64,000 bases of DNA from Peribacillus frigoritolerans (GCA_030562215.1 JAUPFL010000001.1:1-64000), one strand, 5' to 3'. Shown: positions 1 to 10,805, counted from the first letter of the stretch. A program made the numbers and translations. The notes: generated from the letters alone by a model not told the origin.

Positions 1-453
1 CTAAGGAATTGAAAAATGTTGCTTTGGGTCACGTTTTCCCACCTTCTTTTGGCACACCTAATAAACCCTTCTTTAAGTCTGTAGGAGAAAACTCATCACT
101 TCGCCGATCGGCGCAAGCGCCTGTGGGGTCTCGGCCAGCCAGTCGGCAGGAGTGTCGTTTTCCAATGTAAACCCATAAAGAATGGAGCAGTTTTGTTCGC
201 TGTGTCTTGGGCCGTTGACGTACTAATCGATCAAAATATTCGGCCTACATCACTTTTATCGACCGTTCACGAATTTTTTCGACCTTCATTTATTCTCTCA
301 TTTCTGGATATACTTTGACGGAGGGGTCTTGCACACCCGTTCTCAACTTTGTTAGAACACTACCATCTGAGGAATTAAAAATGTTGCTTTGGGTCAGTTG
401 GTTCGGGAGCATCACTTGATGACGTTTTTGACAATGTTCCCCTTATCTGCCCA
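1..453. other. Intergenic segment with short repeats, no gene seen
   Basis: I see no supported gene here. Positions 4-30 and 370-395 form a near-perfect direct repeat (shared core ATGTTGCTTTGGGTC, one gap), about 366 bp apart. Between them, about 95-165 resembles a dispersed repeat found elsewhere in the window (shared GTGGGGTCTCGGC and CGGCAGGAGTGTCG blocks). The rest is unassigned. Confidence 0.5.
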
Positions 454-2012
454 TCACTTTATCGTTACGTCATTTATCTCCAGATTGAAGGGCTGATTGA
501 AAACCCTTTTACTTCTTTTGGCGACTGCAGCAACATTTTCATGACCCTTACAGGAATGTACGGGGTGTCACCCATTTCGATTTCCTGTGCCTCCGCGTAT
601 AGTTCTTTGCGTTTCCCTTCTTCTTTTTCCTTCCTGGCTTCATCTATTAAACGATCAACCTTTTTGATTACTGTAAAAGAATGTGTTACCTGCCGCTCCC
701 TGTGAATCAGAATGAAATAGATTATATTGGTTATAATCAGCATCCCCTGTCGCGTTTCTCCAACTGATGATGAACATTTCCGATTGTCCTTTATTCACTT
801 GTTCCACGAACGAACCGTACTCCATGACCTGTACTTTCAAATTAATTCCGATCCCTTTAAGTTGGGATTGCAGGACCTCAGCCAAGTTGACTCTTTCTTT
901 ACTGTCCATTGTCAGGATGGTTGCATCCAAGCCTTTTGAATATCCAGCTTCGGCCATCAGTTTCTTCGCTTCTTTTAAATTGTAATCATAGGCTTCGAGA
1001 TCTTCGTTGTACCCGAATACTTTAGAGCCCATCAAGGAGTTTGCCTTTACTCCACATTATTGAAGACACCCTTGATAATCGAGTCCATCTCGATGGCATG
1101 GGCGATGGCTTTACGGACCCTTACATCATTGAACGGTTCATTATTGACATTGAACCCTAAATATTCAGTTCCATACCCTTCACTGCGGTATACATCCATT
1201 GCAGGGATGATTCCACCTGGTCCATGACAGCTACAGGAAGAGGCTCGGCGATATGCGCTTCACCGGTTTCTATCATCGATATCCTCGTGGAGTCTTCCGG
1301 TACGACCTTGAAGATGACCTTGTCCACTTTTGGCTCGTCTCCCCAATAGCTGTCGTTTTTCGTCAATGTGATTTCCTGGCCTGGGGACCATGAATCAAAA
1401 ACGAAAGGACCGGTTCCATTCGGTTCCTGGATAATCTTTTGCCATACTTTTCAATCGTTTCCGGACTGATGATTCCGCCTTCGTGATTCGCCAATATGGA
1501 AAGGAGAGGGAAAAAGGTTCCTTCAGAATGAATTGCACGGTAAATTCATCAACCGGTTTCACTTCTTTTACCATATCGAATACTACTGCTCTGGGAGAAG
1601 CGACCTTCGGATCCAATAGTCGATCAAACGTCTTTTTTACTGCGTCTGCATTAAATGGCGTGCCATCATGAAACTTTACACCTTCCCTAAGCTTGAATTC
1701 CCAGGTCGTGTCATTTATTTGCTTCCATTTTTCTGCTAGCATTGGCTGTATCTCACTATTCTCATCCCGTTGTACAAGACCTTCATAGACTTTATGGTGA
1801 GTGACGCTAGCGGCGTTAATCGTGGACATGAACTGCTGATCCAAATTCTCGGCGTCGGATAAGCGGGCAATAACCAATGTACCCCCTTCGTTTGATGCTC
1901 TGTTCGGATCACTTTCTGTTGTGCTTACGTCATTGTTAGAAGAACAGCCTGTAATGATGATAGCCATGATCATGACTAGAAAAAGCTTTCCTGCCCCGCG
2001 TTTTAACCCCAT
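454..2012 (-). CDS. Family 5 ABC-transporter substrate-binding lipoprotein (SBP1), frame-broken
   Basis: Peptide/nickel-type (SBP_bac_5) extracellular binding protein that would hand its ligand to the Dpp-like permease encoded at 6951-10805. The ATG at 2012 follows GGGAGG and starts a lipoprotein signal peptide with lipobox ITGC. Segments matching SBP2 (5185-6740) follow in order in different frames: FHDGTPFNADAV, YWGDEPKVDKVIFKVVPEDS, LNLKVQVMEYGSF and a C-terminus ending EINDVTIK. At least four single-base gaps are needed to join them, so either the gene is a pseudogene or the sequence has errors; errors fit the rest of the window. It is a close paralogue of SBP2. A repeat array lies upstream at 2042-2119. 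Family call firm, ligand unknown. Confidence 0.8.
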
Positions 2013-2041
2013 GGTCTTCTACCTCCCAATTTCATTTTTTG

Positions 2042-2119
2042 AATATTTATCTAATTATAGGAAATATTCTGACTATTTTTTCGAATATCTTTACTATGTT
2101 TTTCATTTTCTTTACTTGT
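2042..2119. promoter_or_regulatory. Four 15-bp direct repeats at exact 21-bp period upstream of SBP1
   Basis: Copies begin at 2042, 2063, 2084 and 2105. The clearest cores are ATTCTGACT (2066), ATCTTTACT (2087) and TTCTTTACT (2108), with AATATTTATCTA at 2042 as the weakest. A 21-bp period equals two helical turns and is typical of direct half-sites for AraC-family regulators. The same core recurs in the 6741-6950 divergent promoter. The array lies 30-107 bp upstream of the SBP1 start and touches the 3' end of amidohydrolase A. Binding by the locus response regulator is inference. Confidence 0.5.
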
Positions 2120-3609
2120 TTACACAAATGGCTTCTGTATCGCTTATCGATTCCACGACCTTGAATGATGGCTTAAACAATTCTTTTTCGGGAAGCTCTG
2201 ATAATCCCTTTCCATATATCCTCTTCTCATCTTATTAAAATATTGCTGCCCCTTATATTTGATTTCCGTTAAATCAAGATCGGGGATTATTTGATCCTTC
2301 ATGACTACCTTTCCATTGATGATCGATAATTTAACGTCCCTCCCAGACCCGCTTACGAACATGGTTCGAATCGGATCATCGATTACCCCATATGGAAACC
2401 GTCCAAGTCAATCGCGATGATATCCGCCTTGGCCCCCGCTGCGATGCGACCCAAATCGTTCCTGCCAAGAAAAGCTGCCGCATCAAGTGTGGCTGACCGA
2501 AATAAATCGGCATAGACAGAGCCTTCCGTTTCTCCTTCCGCCAGCCGTGAGAGCATGCTGCCTGTCCTGACGTTCTGGAACATATCCGGAGGGAATGTGT
2601 CCGTTCCAAGGGCTATATTGATCCCAGCCCGTTTATATTTGGCAAAAGACTCTAACGCCTCCCCATGCCTCCCGATGATCAGCGGGCAATGAATCACCGT
2701 TGTATTCGTTTCAGCAAGCAGCGCCAAGTCATCACCCTGTCCGTATTTCGCTTTACTATATCCTGAAATAAAGTGGGCGTGCGGGATCCCTGTTCTTGGA
2801 CCGAGAAAGCCAAGGTCGTACAAATATCTGATCGGTGTAACATGATGGGCTTCCCAGATGGTGTTGAATTCAAAACTTCCTTGTGCAGCATGAAGCTTTA
2901 TGGGTACATCCAATTTTTCACTATAATATTTAATCTGTTTTAATTGATCTGCCGTTTGGGACTCTATACGTTCTGGAGCAAGCATCCCCCTGATCATGCC
3001 TTCATGGGCTCCATCGAATTTTTCTACAAACTCGACAGCTTTCCGTAACCCCGCTTCACCAGCTTTTTCATCCCAATGCAGTTTAATTTTCCCGTTTGGC
3101 TGGACGGCTCTCATTCCTGATTGGAAACTCGGTCCAAGGTAAATCCTTAACCCCAATCCAGCGGCATGTTCTGCCGCAGCTGCCAATTCATCATAGGTTT
3201 CAGCCCAGCTTTTATAAAAGACGGAAGTAATGGGCATCGCCGTCGTCACGCCATGAAGTATGAGCTGTGAATAAGCATATAGTGATTTAAAAGCTTCTTC
3301 TTCCTCGGTCATTAATTCAGGATGTCCGCTTTTGATATAATTCTCTGACCAAAGAAGGTTTTTCTGTCTGTCGGCACCGGCTTCAAAATGTAAAATATCA
3401 TGGTCAATGTCCCCTAATGCATTTAAATCTATGAAACCGGGACTGATAATCGCGTTACCGGCATCCATTACCTCGTCCACTTCTTCTGGATAATTTTTTC
3501 CAACATACAAAATCGTGTCTTTTTCATAAACGATCTCGGCGTTTTCCAAAATGACATGATCGCACCCATCATACCCAATTACATATCTTCCTTTAAGTTT
3601 GGTTTTCAT
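2112..3609 (-). CDS. Amidohydrolase-superfamily protein A with altered metal motif
   Basis: Cytosolic TIM-barrel amidohydrolase (PF01979, chlorohydrolase/deaminase branch), about 498 residues after repair. The ATG follows AAAGGGGAATAAG directly after amidohydrolase B, so the two are co-transcribed. Family features seen: the PGFID strand near residue 60, KLHAAQGSFEF, PHAHFISGYS and LGTDTFPPDM. The usual HxH after PGFID is replaced by LNAL, so two histidine metal ligands are missing while the later His and Asp remain. Two one-base gaps (near 2390 and 2190) break the C-terminus; repaired, it ends SDTEAICVNK. Substrate unknown; it may work with a different metal arrangement or not be a classical hydrolase. 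Confidence 0.75.
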
Positions 3610-3610
3610 C

Positions 3611-5119
3611 TTATTCCCCTTTCCCCATCACGGCAGTGTCTTCGCGTTCGTCATATCGCTTTTCATCTACATATGCCCTGGCATGGCCCCAAAAATATTT
3701 CGTCGGTTGCATATACTTTTCGAGCCCCGCACGCTTTATCGTTGAAAAGGCCTCCTCATTCGCTTCGTCCAGAACTGCACTTTCATGGACCGTCTGTACA
3801 TTCCTCCCTTCCATGATCAATTTCCCATCCACGATGACATGCTCCACATCATTCGCCACTGCTTGAAATACAAGCCTGTGAACATGCATGAATTCAGGGG
3901 TCAGATGAGGCTGATGCAGGTTGACCGTAATGACATCCGCTTTTTTCCCGATTTCAAGGGAGCCTATTTCATCATCCCAGCCAATGCATTTCGCAGCATC
4001 TATCGTGATCATTTCCAAAAGCTTGCCTGGCGGTAAATAATAGTAGTCCCTAAGGGCGGCCTGGTGAACAAACTGTGTTTTCCTCATTGCCTGAAACATA
4101 TCGAAACTTGTGGAAGGGGACGTCCCATCCGTGGAGATTGCCACAGTTGCCCCCATCTCCAATAATTCAGTTATCGGGGTACGGGCATGAACCTGGCCAA
4201 ATCCAGGTGATGCACTGACGTTGGTACCTGTTTCTGCAAGTATTCTTGCCTCATCGAAGGAAATGCCCCGACAGTGCTGTAAATGGACATCCGGTCCCAA
4301 GAGGGCATTTTCCTTATCCTGTATCGCTAAATGAATCATCCCGCCAAAGGCATCAGAGTGAATGCGTGTATTATACTTCCTGGCAATCTCCCTTATTTTC
4401 TTCGCTTGATAAAGGTCATGGTCATTCAGCCCATAAAGCCTGTCAGGAGATGTGGGATTGGAGGGATCCACTGATGTAACGATGACAAATGGTGTAATGA
4501 AGGCTCTCGTGCGGTCCTCATTTGCATGGTTCAGCGCCTCGATTACAGCTTCCGCCCCCTGTAATACTTCTTCATAGGAAACTTCCTTTACCACTCTCTT
4601 TCCATCGATCCACCGGCTGAATGAATGGGGCCATGGAGGATTGCAAGGACCCGTGCATACCACTTCCCTGATTCCCACCTCGGCGTATGCTTTTGCATGA
4701 TTGATGGCGAAAATCGGTTCATCGGACCGCGGCATGGATCCTAATACGCTCACCCCAGTCGTCACGCCAGCCTTTAATCTCTCAAGGGAGGATAGCTTTC
4801 CTTCGTAATACCAAAAGTCATCTGTAACAAAATGCTTGTACGCATTCGTCATGATGGGCATCCAAAAATCAATATTCTCCATTGCGATCGTTTTGAACAT
4901 GGAATGCCCCCCATGCCCATGAACATCTATCAATCCAGGCAATATGCACTGATGGCTGCAATCGATGACTTTTACAGCCTCATACTTCAATTTCAGTTTT
5001 TCGGTCGAATCTACGGCTAAAATCCTTCCTTGATGTATGGCGACGGCGCCATCTTGCAGGATTCTCCTGTTTTGATCCATGGTAATGACGGTCCCATGGA
5101 TTAGCAGTAAATCTATCAT
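3611..5119 (-). CDS. Amidohydrolase-superfamily protein B (chlorohydrolase/deaminase type)
   Basis: Intact 502-residue PF01979 enzyme. The start is the ATG at 5119 behind GGAGGGGAAAGT. Motifs: LPGLIDVHGHGGHS (HxH metal pair), IHSDAFGG, LQHCRGISFDE and ISTDGTSPSTSF (metal Asp). A short beta-sandwich flank at both ends is usual for the TrzN/AtzA/SAH-deaminase branch. Such enzymes remove an amino or other leaving group from a C-N bond in small heterocycles. It sits between SBP2 (36 bp after its stop plus leader) and amidohydrolase A, suggesting hydrolysis of the compound imported by the neighbouring ABC transporter. Substrate not predictable from sequence. Confidence 0.85.
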   Translation of the reverse strand: MIDLLLIHGTVITMDQNRRILQDGAVAIHQGRILAVDSTEKLKLKYEAVKVIDCSHQCILPGLIDVHGHGGHSMFKTIAMENIDFWMPIMTNAYKHFVTDDFWYYEGKLSSLERLKAGVTTGVSVLGSMPRSDEPIFAINHAKAYAEVGIREVVCTGPCNPPWPHSFSRWIDGKRVVKEVSYEEVLQGAEAVIEALNHANEDRTRAFITPFVIVTSVDPSNPTSPDRLYGLNDHDLYQAKKIREIARKYNTRIHSDAFGGMIHLAIQDKENALLGPDVHLQHCRGISFDEARILAETGTNVSASPGFGQVHARTPITELLEMGATVAISTDGTSPSTSFDMFQAMRKTQFVHQAALRDYYYLPPGKLLEMITIDAAKCIGWDDEIGSLEIGKKADVITVNLHQPHLTPEFMHVHRLVFQAVANDVEHVIVDGKLIMEGRNVQTVHESAVLDEANEEAFSTIKRAGLEKYMQPTKYFWGHARAYVDEKRYDEREDTAVMGKGE

Positions 5120-5184
5120 ACTTTCCCCTCCTAATTGAGAAGACAGCATAACATCCGTATGCTGCCTTCCTTTGTGATGAATTC

Positions 5185-6740
5185 CTACTTCACGGTTACA
5201 TTATCAAGCATTAAATAATTTGCCGGATTCAGCCAAAGTCCTTTAACCGTCCCGCCATATACGGCCAAGTGTTCATAGTTACGGATAGGAACATATGGAA
5301 CTTCTTCTCTTTCAATTGCTTGTGCCTTCGAATATAGCTCCTTACGTTTATCGCCATCCGATTCTTTGCGTGCACTTTCAATCAATTTATCCACTTCCGG
5401 GTTGCTATAGAATGAACTATTTCCCGCAGCACCTTGGGATTTGCTATTAAAAAGATTGAATTGATTATAATCTCCATCCCCGGTAGCGTTGCCCCAGCCG
5501 CCTATCGATACCTGGTGCTCGCCCTTGGCTGTCGCGTCAATGTAAGCCCCATACTCAAGGACTTGAATCTTGACCTTAATTCCAATTCCTTTTAACTGGG
5601 ATTGAATCACCTCGGCCATATTGATCCTTTCCTTACGGTCACTCGTCGTCAGTGTAAACTCCAAACCATCCTTGACCCCCGCTTCAGTCAGGAGCTTCTT
5701 CGATTCATTAATATCATAGTCGTAGCCCTTTATATCCGGATCATAACCAAACACCTTTGGGCTCATTGTTGAATTCGCCCTCGTACCGACGTCGTTATAA
5801 ACCCCTTTGATAATGGAATCGACCTCGATGGCATGAGCGACCGCCTTACGGACCCTTACATCATCAAATGGTTTTTTCTTAACATTGAAGCTTAAGTATT
5901 CAACGGCAAGTCCTTCCGTGCGATATAAATCCATCGTGCCCGACGCTTCGATCCGATCAATCTCCGTCACCGGCACTTGATCGGTCACATGTGCTTCACC
6001 CGTTTCAATCATCGCAATCCTCGTGGCATCTTCAGGGACAACCTTGAATACCACCCCATCTATCTTAGGCTTATCCCCCAATAGTCCTTGTTTTTTGAAA
6101 GTGCGATTTCTTCGCCAGGCTTCCAAGATTTAAAAACGAATGGCCCTGTCCCAACGGGGTTTTGACCCAGTTTGTCACTATTTTCCTTAATGGCCTTAGG
6201 GCTGATGATGCTTCCTTCATTACTTACCAAAATCGATAACAGCGGAGCATAAGGATATTTCAGCTTGAATTGTACGGTCGTTTCGTCAATCACTTTAATT
6301 TCTTTGATCATTTCCAATTTACCAGCCTGCGGCGAAGCTGTTGCCGGATCCAGTATCCTTTCGAAATTGGTTTTCACCGCTTCGGCATTGAATGGAGCTC
6401 CATCATGGAATTTGACTCCCTCCTGCAATTTAAACTCCCAAGTGACATCATCCAGTTGTTTCCACTCTTTTGCGAGCAGCGGTTTAGGATTCATGTTTTT
6501 GTCAGGAACGACCAATGTTTGATAAACCTTTTCATAAACGACGTTTGCAGATGGAATGTCTGTTATGAAATGGGGATCAAGGGTGGTCGCGTCAGATAAT
6601 CGCGCAACGACCAGCGTACCTCCTTCTTTCGCTTTTTCTACTGTTTCCTTACTGCCGGTTTCCTCTGTTGCACACCCTGATAAAACGGATGAGATGCCTA
6701 ATAAAGAAGCAAAAAGCAACCCAATCATACCTTTTCTCAT
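5185..6740 (-). CDS. Family 5 ABC-transporter substrate-binding lipoprotein (SBP2)
   Basis: Peptide-type extracellular solute-binding protein. The ATG at 6740 follows GGGAGGAAATAGA and begins a signal peptide ending in lipobox LSGC; the mature protein would be lipid-anchored outside the membrane. Family blocks: ARLSDATTLDPHF near the N-terminus, FHDGAPFNAEAVKTNFER, PVGTGPFVFKSWKPG, then IDGVVFKVVPEDATRI. One apparent G deletion near 6075 in a G run splits it; with the base restored YWGDKPKIDG reads through. Divergent from dppC over a 210-bp shared promoter region, and first gene of the SBP2-amhB-amhA unit. Ligand unknown. Confidence 0.88.
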
Positions 6741-6950
6741 TCTATTTCCTCCCTTTTCAACCTGCCTTTGTTTCTCCAAGTAACTTACAGCTATGAGTAC
6801 ATCGGGCTTACTGTAAATTATAAAAAAAAACCGAATTTTATATTTTCAGAATCTTTACTCATTTTTTAATTATCTTTACTGCTTTTCCGCATCATATTTA
6901 CTTCAATACCTTTTTTGAATAAATTGAATGAAAGAAAAGGAGGAAGTCCA
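6741..6950. promoter_or_regulatory. Divergent promoter region with three 21-22-bp-spaced ATCTTTACT repeats
   Basis: This region separates SBP2 (minus) from dppC (plus). ATCTTTACT occurs at 6851 and 6872, and the variant ATATTTACT at 6894, all on the plus strand. The same motif and spacing occur upstream of SBP1 (2042-2119). A long A-run and AT-rich tract follow on the SBP2 side. Likely the operator for the two-component system at 10894-12352, which encodes an AraC-type regulator; binding is inferred. Confidence 0.5.
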
Positions 6951-7853
6951 ATGAAGCCAGAGGTCGTCATTAATAATACCGAATTGAATGTAAAGGAAAG
7001 AAAATCTCCGAAACTAAGACACTGGAAAGCCTTTTATAAAAAATTCAAGCGAAATAAATTGGCATTGGTAGGCGGGTACATCGTACTTTTTTATATTTTA
7101 TTGGCTATCTTTGCACCTTTGATCTCACCTCAGGATCCCTATGAAATTGATTTGGTCAATAAACTCCAGCCTCCGTCAGCCGAACATTGGATGGGTACGG
7201 ATGATAAGGGAAGGGATATTTTAAGCAGATTACTATATGGAACACGGCTTTCATTAACGGTTGGGTTTGTCTCTGTATTCTTCGGGGCGTTCATTGGCAT
7301 ACTCCTCGGGTTAACAGCTGGTTATTACGGAAAATGGATCGATACCGTCATTATGAGGATTGTCGATGTTCTGCTGGCTTTCCCGGGAATACTGCTTGCT
7401 CTTGCCATCATTAGTGCCCTTGGTCCAAGTTTAATCAATGTAATGGTAGCGGTCGGCGTCTTTTCGATACCGATGTTTGCCCGGATTGTACGCGGTTCTA
7501 CATTGTCAGTCAGGAAGCTGGAATATATCGATGCCATTCGTGCATTGGGAGCGACTGACTTCACGATCATATGCAAACATATTTTTCCGAATATTCTATC
7601 ACCCGTCATCGTTCAAGCTACATTACGCCTGGCAACGGCCATTCTGTCGGCAGCCGGATTGTCATTCCTGGGACTGGGAGCCCAGCCGCCCTCACCAGAA
7701 TGGGGAGCGATGCTGAGCAGCGGCCGGGATTATTTGTTCAGCGCCCCGCACATCGCTTTGTTTCCGGGAATAGCGATATCAACACTGGTACTTGGTTTCA
7801 ACATCTTCGGGGATGGACTTAGAGATGCCCTGGATCCAAGAATGAAAAAATAA
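6951..7853 (+). CDS. Peptide-type ABC transporter permease, DppC-like
   Basis: Inner-membrane permease, 300 residues, six predicted membrane segments. The start is the ATG at 6951 behind AAAGGAGGAAGTCCA; an upstream ATG in frame has no such site. It shows the OppC_N region (RNKLALVGGYIVLFYILLAI), the HWMGTDDKGRDILSRLLYG block typical of DppC/OppC, and the EAA-loop IRALGATDFTIICKHIFPN that docks to the ATPases. First gene of a divergent operon, followed 12 bp later by dppB behind AAGGAGG. Intact. Confidence 0.92.
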   Translation: MKPEVVINNTELNVKERKSPKLRHWKAFYKKFKRNKLALVGGYIVLFYILLAIFAPLISPQDPYEIDLVNKLQPPSAEHWMGTDDKGRDILSRLLYGTRLSLTVGFVSVFFGAFIGILLGLTAGYYGKWIDTVIMRIVDVLLAFPGILLALAIISALGPSLINVMVAVGVFSIPMFARIVRGSTLSVRKLEYIDAIRALGATDFTIICKHIFPNILSPVIVQATLRLATAILSAAGLSFLGLGAQPPSPEWGAMLSSGRDYLFSAPHIALFPGIAISTLVLGFNIFGDGLRDALDPRMKK

Positions 7854-7865
7854 GGAGGAGAGAAA

Positions 7866-8786
7866 ATGTTCGTATTCATTATCCGACGGGTGCTTCAAAC
7901 GATACCGGTTTTACTGGGAGTAAGTCTTGTTGTTTTCCTCATCATGCAAATGGTCCCGGGAGATCCGGCAACACTGCTTGCAGGTGAAGGAGCAACTAAA
8001 GAAACGATTGAATCGCTGCGGCATGAGCTTGGCTTGGATCGTCCAATCCTCTATCAGTACGTTGACTATGTCCTTCATGCCGTTCAAGGTGACTTTGGGG
8101 AATCACTCCGCAGCAGCCGCCCGGTTTTGGACGAGATCATGGTCCGCTTGCCCATCACCCTTGAACTGGCACTTGCCAGCATATTCATAACCGTAGTACT
8201 TGGAATGATCGCAGGAATCATCTCGGCTACCAAGCAATACTCGGCAGCTGACATTTCCATCATGATCGTTGCTTTATTGGGAATCTCGTTACCTAGTTTT
8301 TGGCTGGGCCTCATGCTTATCTACTTCTTTTCCGTGAACCTTCAATTGTTTCCGGTTTCAGGTTGGGGAACTTTCAGCCACATGATTCTCCCAGCCATAA
8401 CCCTTGGGGCCGGCGGAGCGGCCATCGTTGCCAGGATGACCAGGTCGAGCATGCTTGAAGTCGTTCGCCAGGACTACATCCGGACCGCAAGAGCCAAGGG
8501 ATTGAAAGAACATATCATCATTTATAAACACGGCCTGAAAAATGCGCTTATTCCCGTCATTACAGTCGTTGGCCTCCAGTTCGGTGCACTCCTTGGCGGT
8601 ACGGTATTGACAGAGTCCGTTTTTGCCATCAATGGACTTGGGAGATTGATAGTCGATGCAATCAGAACGAGGGATTTGCCGATGGTCCAAGGCGGGGTCC
8701 TCATCGCTTCCGTCATCTTCGTATTCATGAATTTGGCAGTGGATGTCCTCTATCGATACTTTAACAAAAGAATAGACTTGAACTAA
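7866..8786 (+). CDS. Peptide-type ABC transporter permease, DppB-like
   Basis: Inner-membrane permease of 306 residues, second channel subunit. Hallmarks: the N-terminal IIRRVLQTIPVLLGVSLVVF segment, the MVPGDPA motif, LGLDRPILYQY, and the EAA-loop YIRTARAKGLKEHIIIYKH. Ends RYFNKRIDLN, as usual for DppB. The ATG follows AAGGAGGAGAGAAA. dppD starts 6 bp after its stop behind AAGGAGG. Intact. With DppC it would form the translocation pore for ligands delivered by SBP1 or SBP2. Confidence 0.92.
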   Translation: MFVFIIRRVLQTIPVLLGVSLVVFLIMQMVPGDPATLLAGEGATKETIESLRHELGLDRPILYQYVDYVLHAVQGDFGESLRSSRPVLDEIMVRLPITLELALASIFITVVLGMIAGIISATKQYSAADISIMIVALLGISLPSFWLGLMLIYFFSVNLQLFPVSGWGTFSHMILPAITLGAGGAAIVARMTRSSMLEVVRQDYIRTARAKGLKEHIIIYKHGLKNALIPVITVVGLQFGALLGGTVLTESVFAINGLGRLIVDAIRTRDLPMVQGGVLIASVIFVFMNLAVDVLYRYFNKRIDLN

Positions 8787-8792
8787 GGAGGT

Positions 8793-9818
8793 ATGATGAT
8801 GAAGAAGGTTGATGAAAAAATACTGGAGGTAAAAAACCTGCAGACCCACTTTTTCACTGATGAAGGAACGAGTAAAGCAGTCAATGGAATCAGTTTCTCC
8901 CTCAATAAAGGGGAAACGCTTGGAATCGTCGGGGAGTCGGGAAGCGGGAAAAGTATAACATCGCTATCATTGTTAAGGCTCATTCCATCGCCGCCCGGCA
9001 AGATTGCCGGTGGCAGCATCCTTTTTAAAGGGGAGGACCTGCTTACGAAGACTGAAAAACAGATGCGGTCCATACGCGGTAATGAAATTTCGATGATATT
9101 CCAGGAGCCGATGACATCATTGAATCCTGTCTATCCAGCTGGCGAGCAAATTGCGGAAGCGATCCGGCTCCATCAAAAGCTGGGAAAAAGGAAGCATGGA
9201 ATAAAGCGGTTGACATGCTTCGGCTCGTCGGCATCCCTTCACCAGAAAAGAGGGCAAAACAGGAGCCGCATGAGCTAAGCGGCGGAATGAGGCAAAGGGT
9301 CATGATTGCCATGGCACTTGCCTGCCACCCTGAGGTTTTAATAGCGGATGAACCTACAACAGCACTGGATGTGACGATCCAAGCCCAAATCCTTGAACTG
9401 ATCAAGACGCTGCAAAAGGATTTCGGGACGGCTGTCATTTTGATTACACATGATTTGGGTGTCGTATACGAAACCTGTGATCGGGTCGCTGTCATGTACG
9501 CAGGGAAAATCGTTGAATACACCTTGGCCAAGGAAATATTCACAAACCCAAAACATCCTTACACCATTGGTTTATTGAACTCCCTTCCGCGTCTGGACAT
9601 GGACCAGGAAGAACTGACTACAATTCCGGGACCGTTCCAAGTCCTTACAACATGCCCAAGGGATGCAGCTTCGCTCCCCGCTGTGCACATGCGAAGAGCA
9701 TTTGTGAACAAGCCGTACCGGATCTCCAGGCTATCGGCCCAAGCACCGAGGTCAGCTGCTGGATGTTCACCCCCAATGGGAGAAGGAATATGACGCTCAA
9801 GAGAAGGTGGGGATTTAA
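8793..9818 (+). CDS. Peptide-type ABC transporter ATPase, DppD-like, frame-broken
   Basis: Cytosolic nucleotide-binding subunit. Walker [17 protein letters not shown]-loop [10 protein letters not shown], signature [15 protein letters not shown], Walker [13 protein letters not shown], and the C-terminal oligopeptide-transporter extension with [15 protein letters not shown] (cysteines typical of DppD/F). Three apparent one-base deletions (near 9188, 9632 and 9771) split it; repaired, it is one protein ending [13 protein letters not shown] whose TAA overlaps the next ATG. All critical motifs are intact, so sequencing error is the simplest explanation. Confidence 0.88.
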
Positions 9819-10805
9819 TGATGGGTGTACCATCTGCAGAGAAAACGGTTCTGCTTAAAGTGGATCAATTGAAACAATATTTTCCGATCAAGGGCGGATT
9901 TTTCGGAAGGACCATAAATCATGTAAAAGCCGTTGATGACATTACCTTCGATATCAAACAGGGTGAAACCTTAAGCATAGTCGGCGAATCCGGCTGCGGA
10001 AAATCGACTACCGGAAGGGCAATCCTTAGATTGGATGAACCGACAAGCGGGAGCATTCACTTTCAGGATAAAGATTTACTGAGTTTAGAAAAAAAGAAAT
10101 GAGGCGTACCAGGAAGGACCTGCAAGTAATTTTTCAAGATCCTTTTGCCTCCCTTAACCCGAGACAGACCATCGGACAAATTCTCAGGGAAGCTTTAGCG
10201 ATACAAAATGTAGTTCCTAAAGAAAACGAAAGAGCAGGATCGAAGAATTATTGGGACATGTTGGACTGAGACCGGAATCCATGGAAAGATACCCGCATGA
10301 ATTCAGCGGCGGCCAGAGACAGCGGATCGGCATTGCGCGGGCTCTTGCAGTGGACCCAAAATTGATCATATGTGACGAAGCTGTTTCTGCACTGGATGTC
10401 TCCATTCAAGCGCAAGTGCTGAATTTATTAAAATCCTTACAGCGCCAGTTCGACCTTACCTTTCTTTTCATATCACATGATTTAGGTGTGGTCAGACATA
10501 TCTCGGATCGGGTGATGGTCATGTATCTCGGAAAGATAGTCGAGATAGCCGATAAAAAGTCCATTTTCGAACAGCCCCAGCATCCATATACAAGGGCATT
10601 GCTATCGGCCATCCCAGTACCGAATCCTGTGCATGAAAGAGAGCGGATCCTTTTGACGGGTGATGTACCCTCACCCATAGACCCTCCAAACGGCTGCCGC
10701 TTCCATACACGGTGCCCTTTTGTACAGGATATCTGCAAAACACAGCTACCCGAACTGAAACGATCCGTACAAAACCATCAAGTGGCTTGTCACATTGTGT
10801 CATAA
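9818..10805 (+). CDS. Peptide-type ABC transporter ATPase, DppF-like, frame-broken
   Basis: Second nucleotide-binding subunit. The ATG overlaps the dppD stop. Walker [16 protein letters not shown], then [15 protein letters not shown], signature [15 protein letters not shown], Walker [14 protein letters not shown]-loop [14 protein letters not shown], and C-terminal [15 protein letters not shown]. Two one-base gaps, one in the A run near 10099 and one near 10235, interrupt the frame. N-terminal sequence [14 protein letters not shown] is characteristic of DppF/OppF. It closes the transporter operon; the kinase gene begins 88 bp downstream. Confidence 0.88.

Noticed and set aside
727..985. Open frames on the plus strand inside SBP1 and similar antisense frames in other genes
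   Set aside because: They are shadows of the coding strand without ribosome-binding sites or family resemblance.
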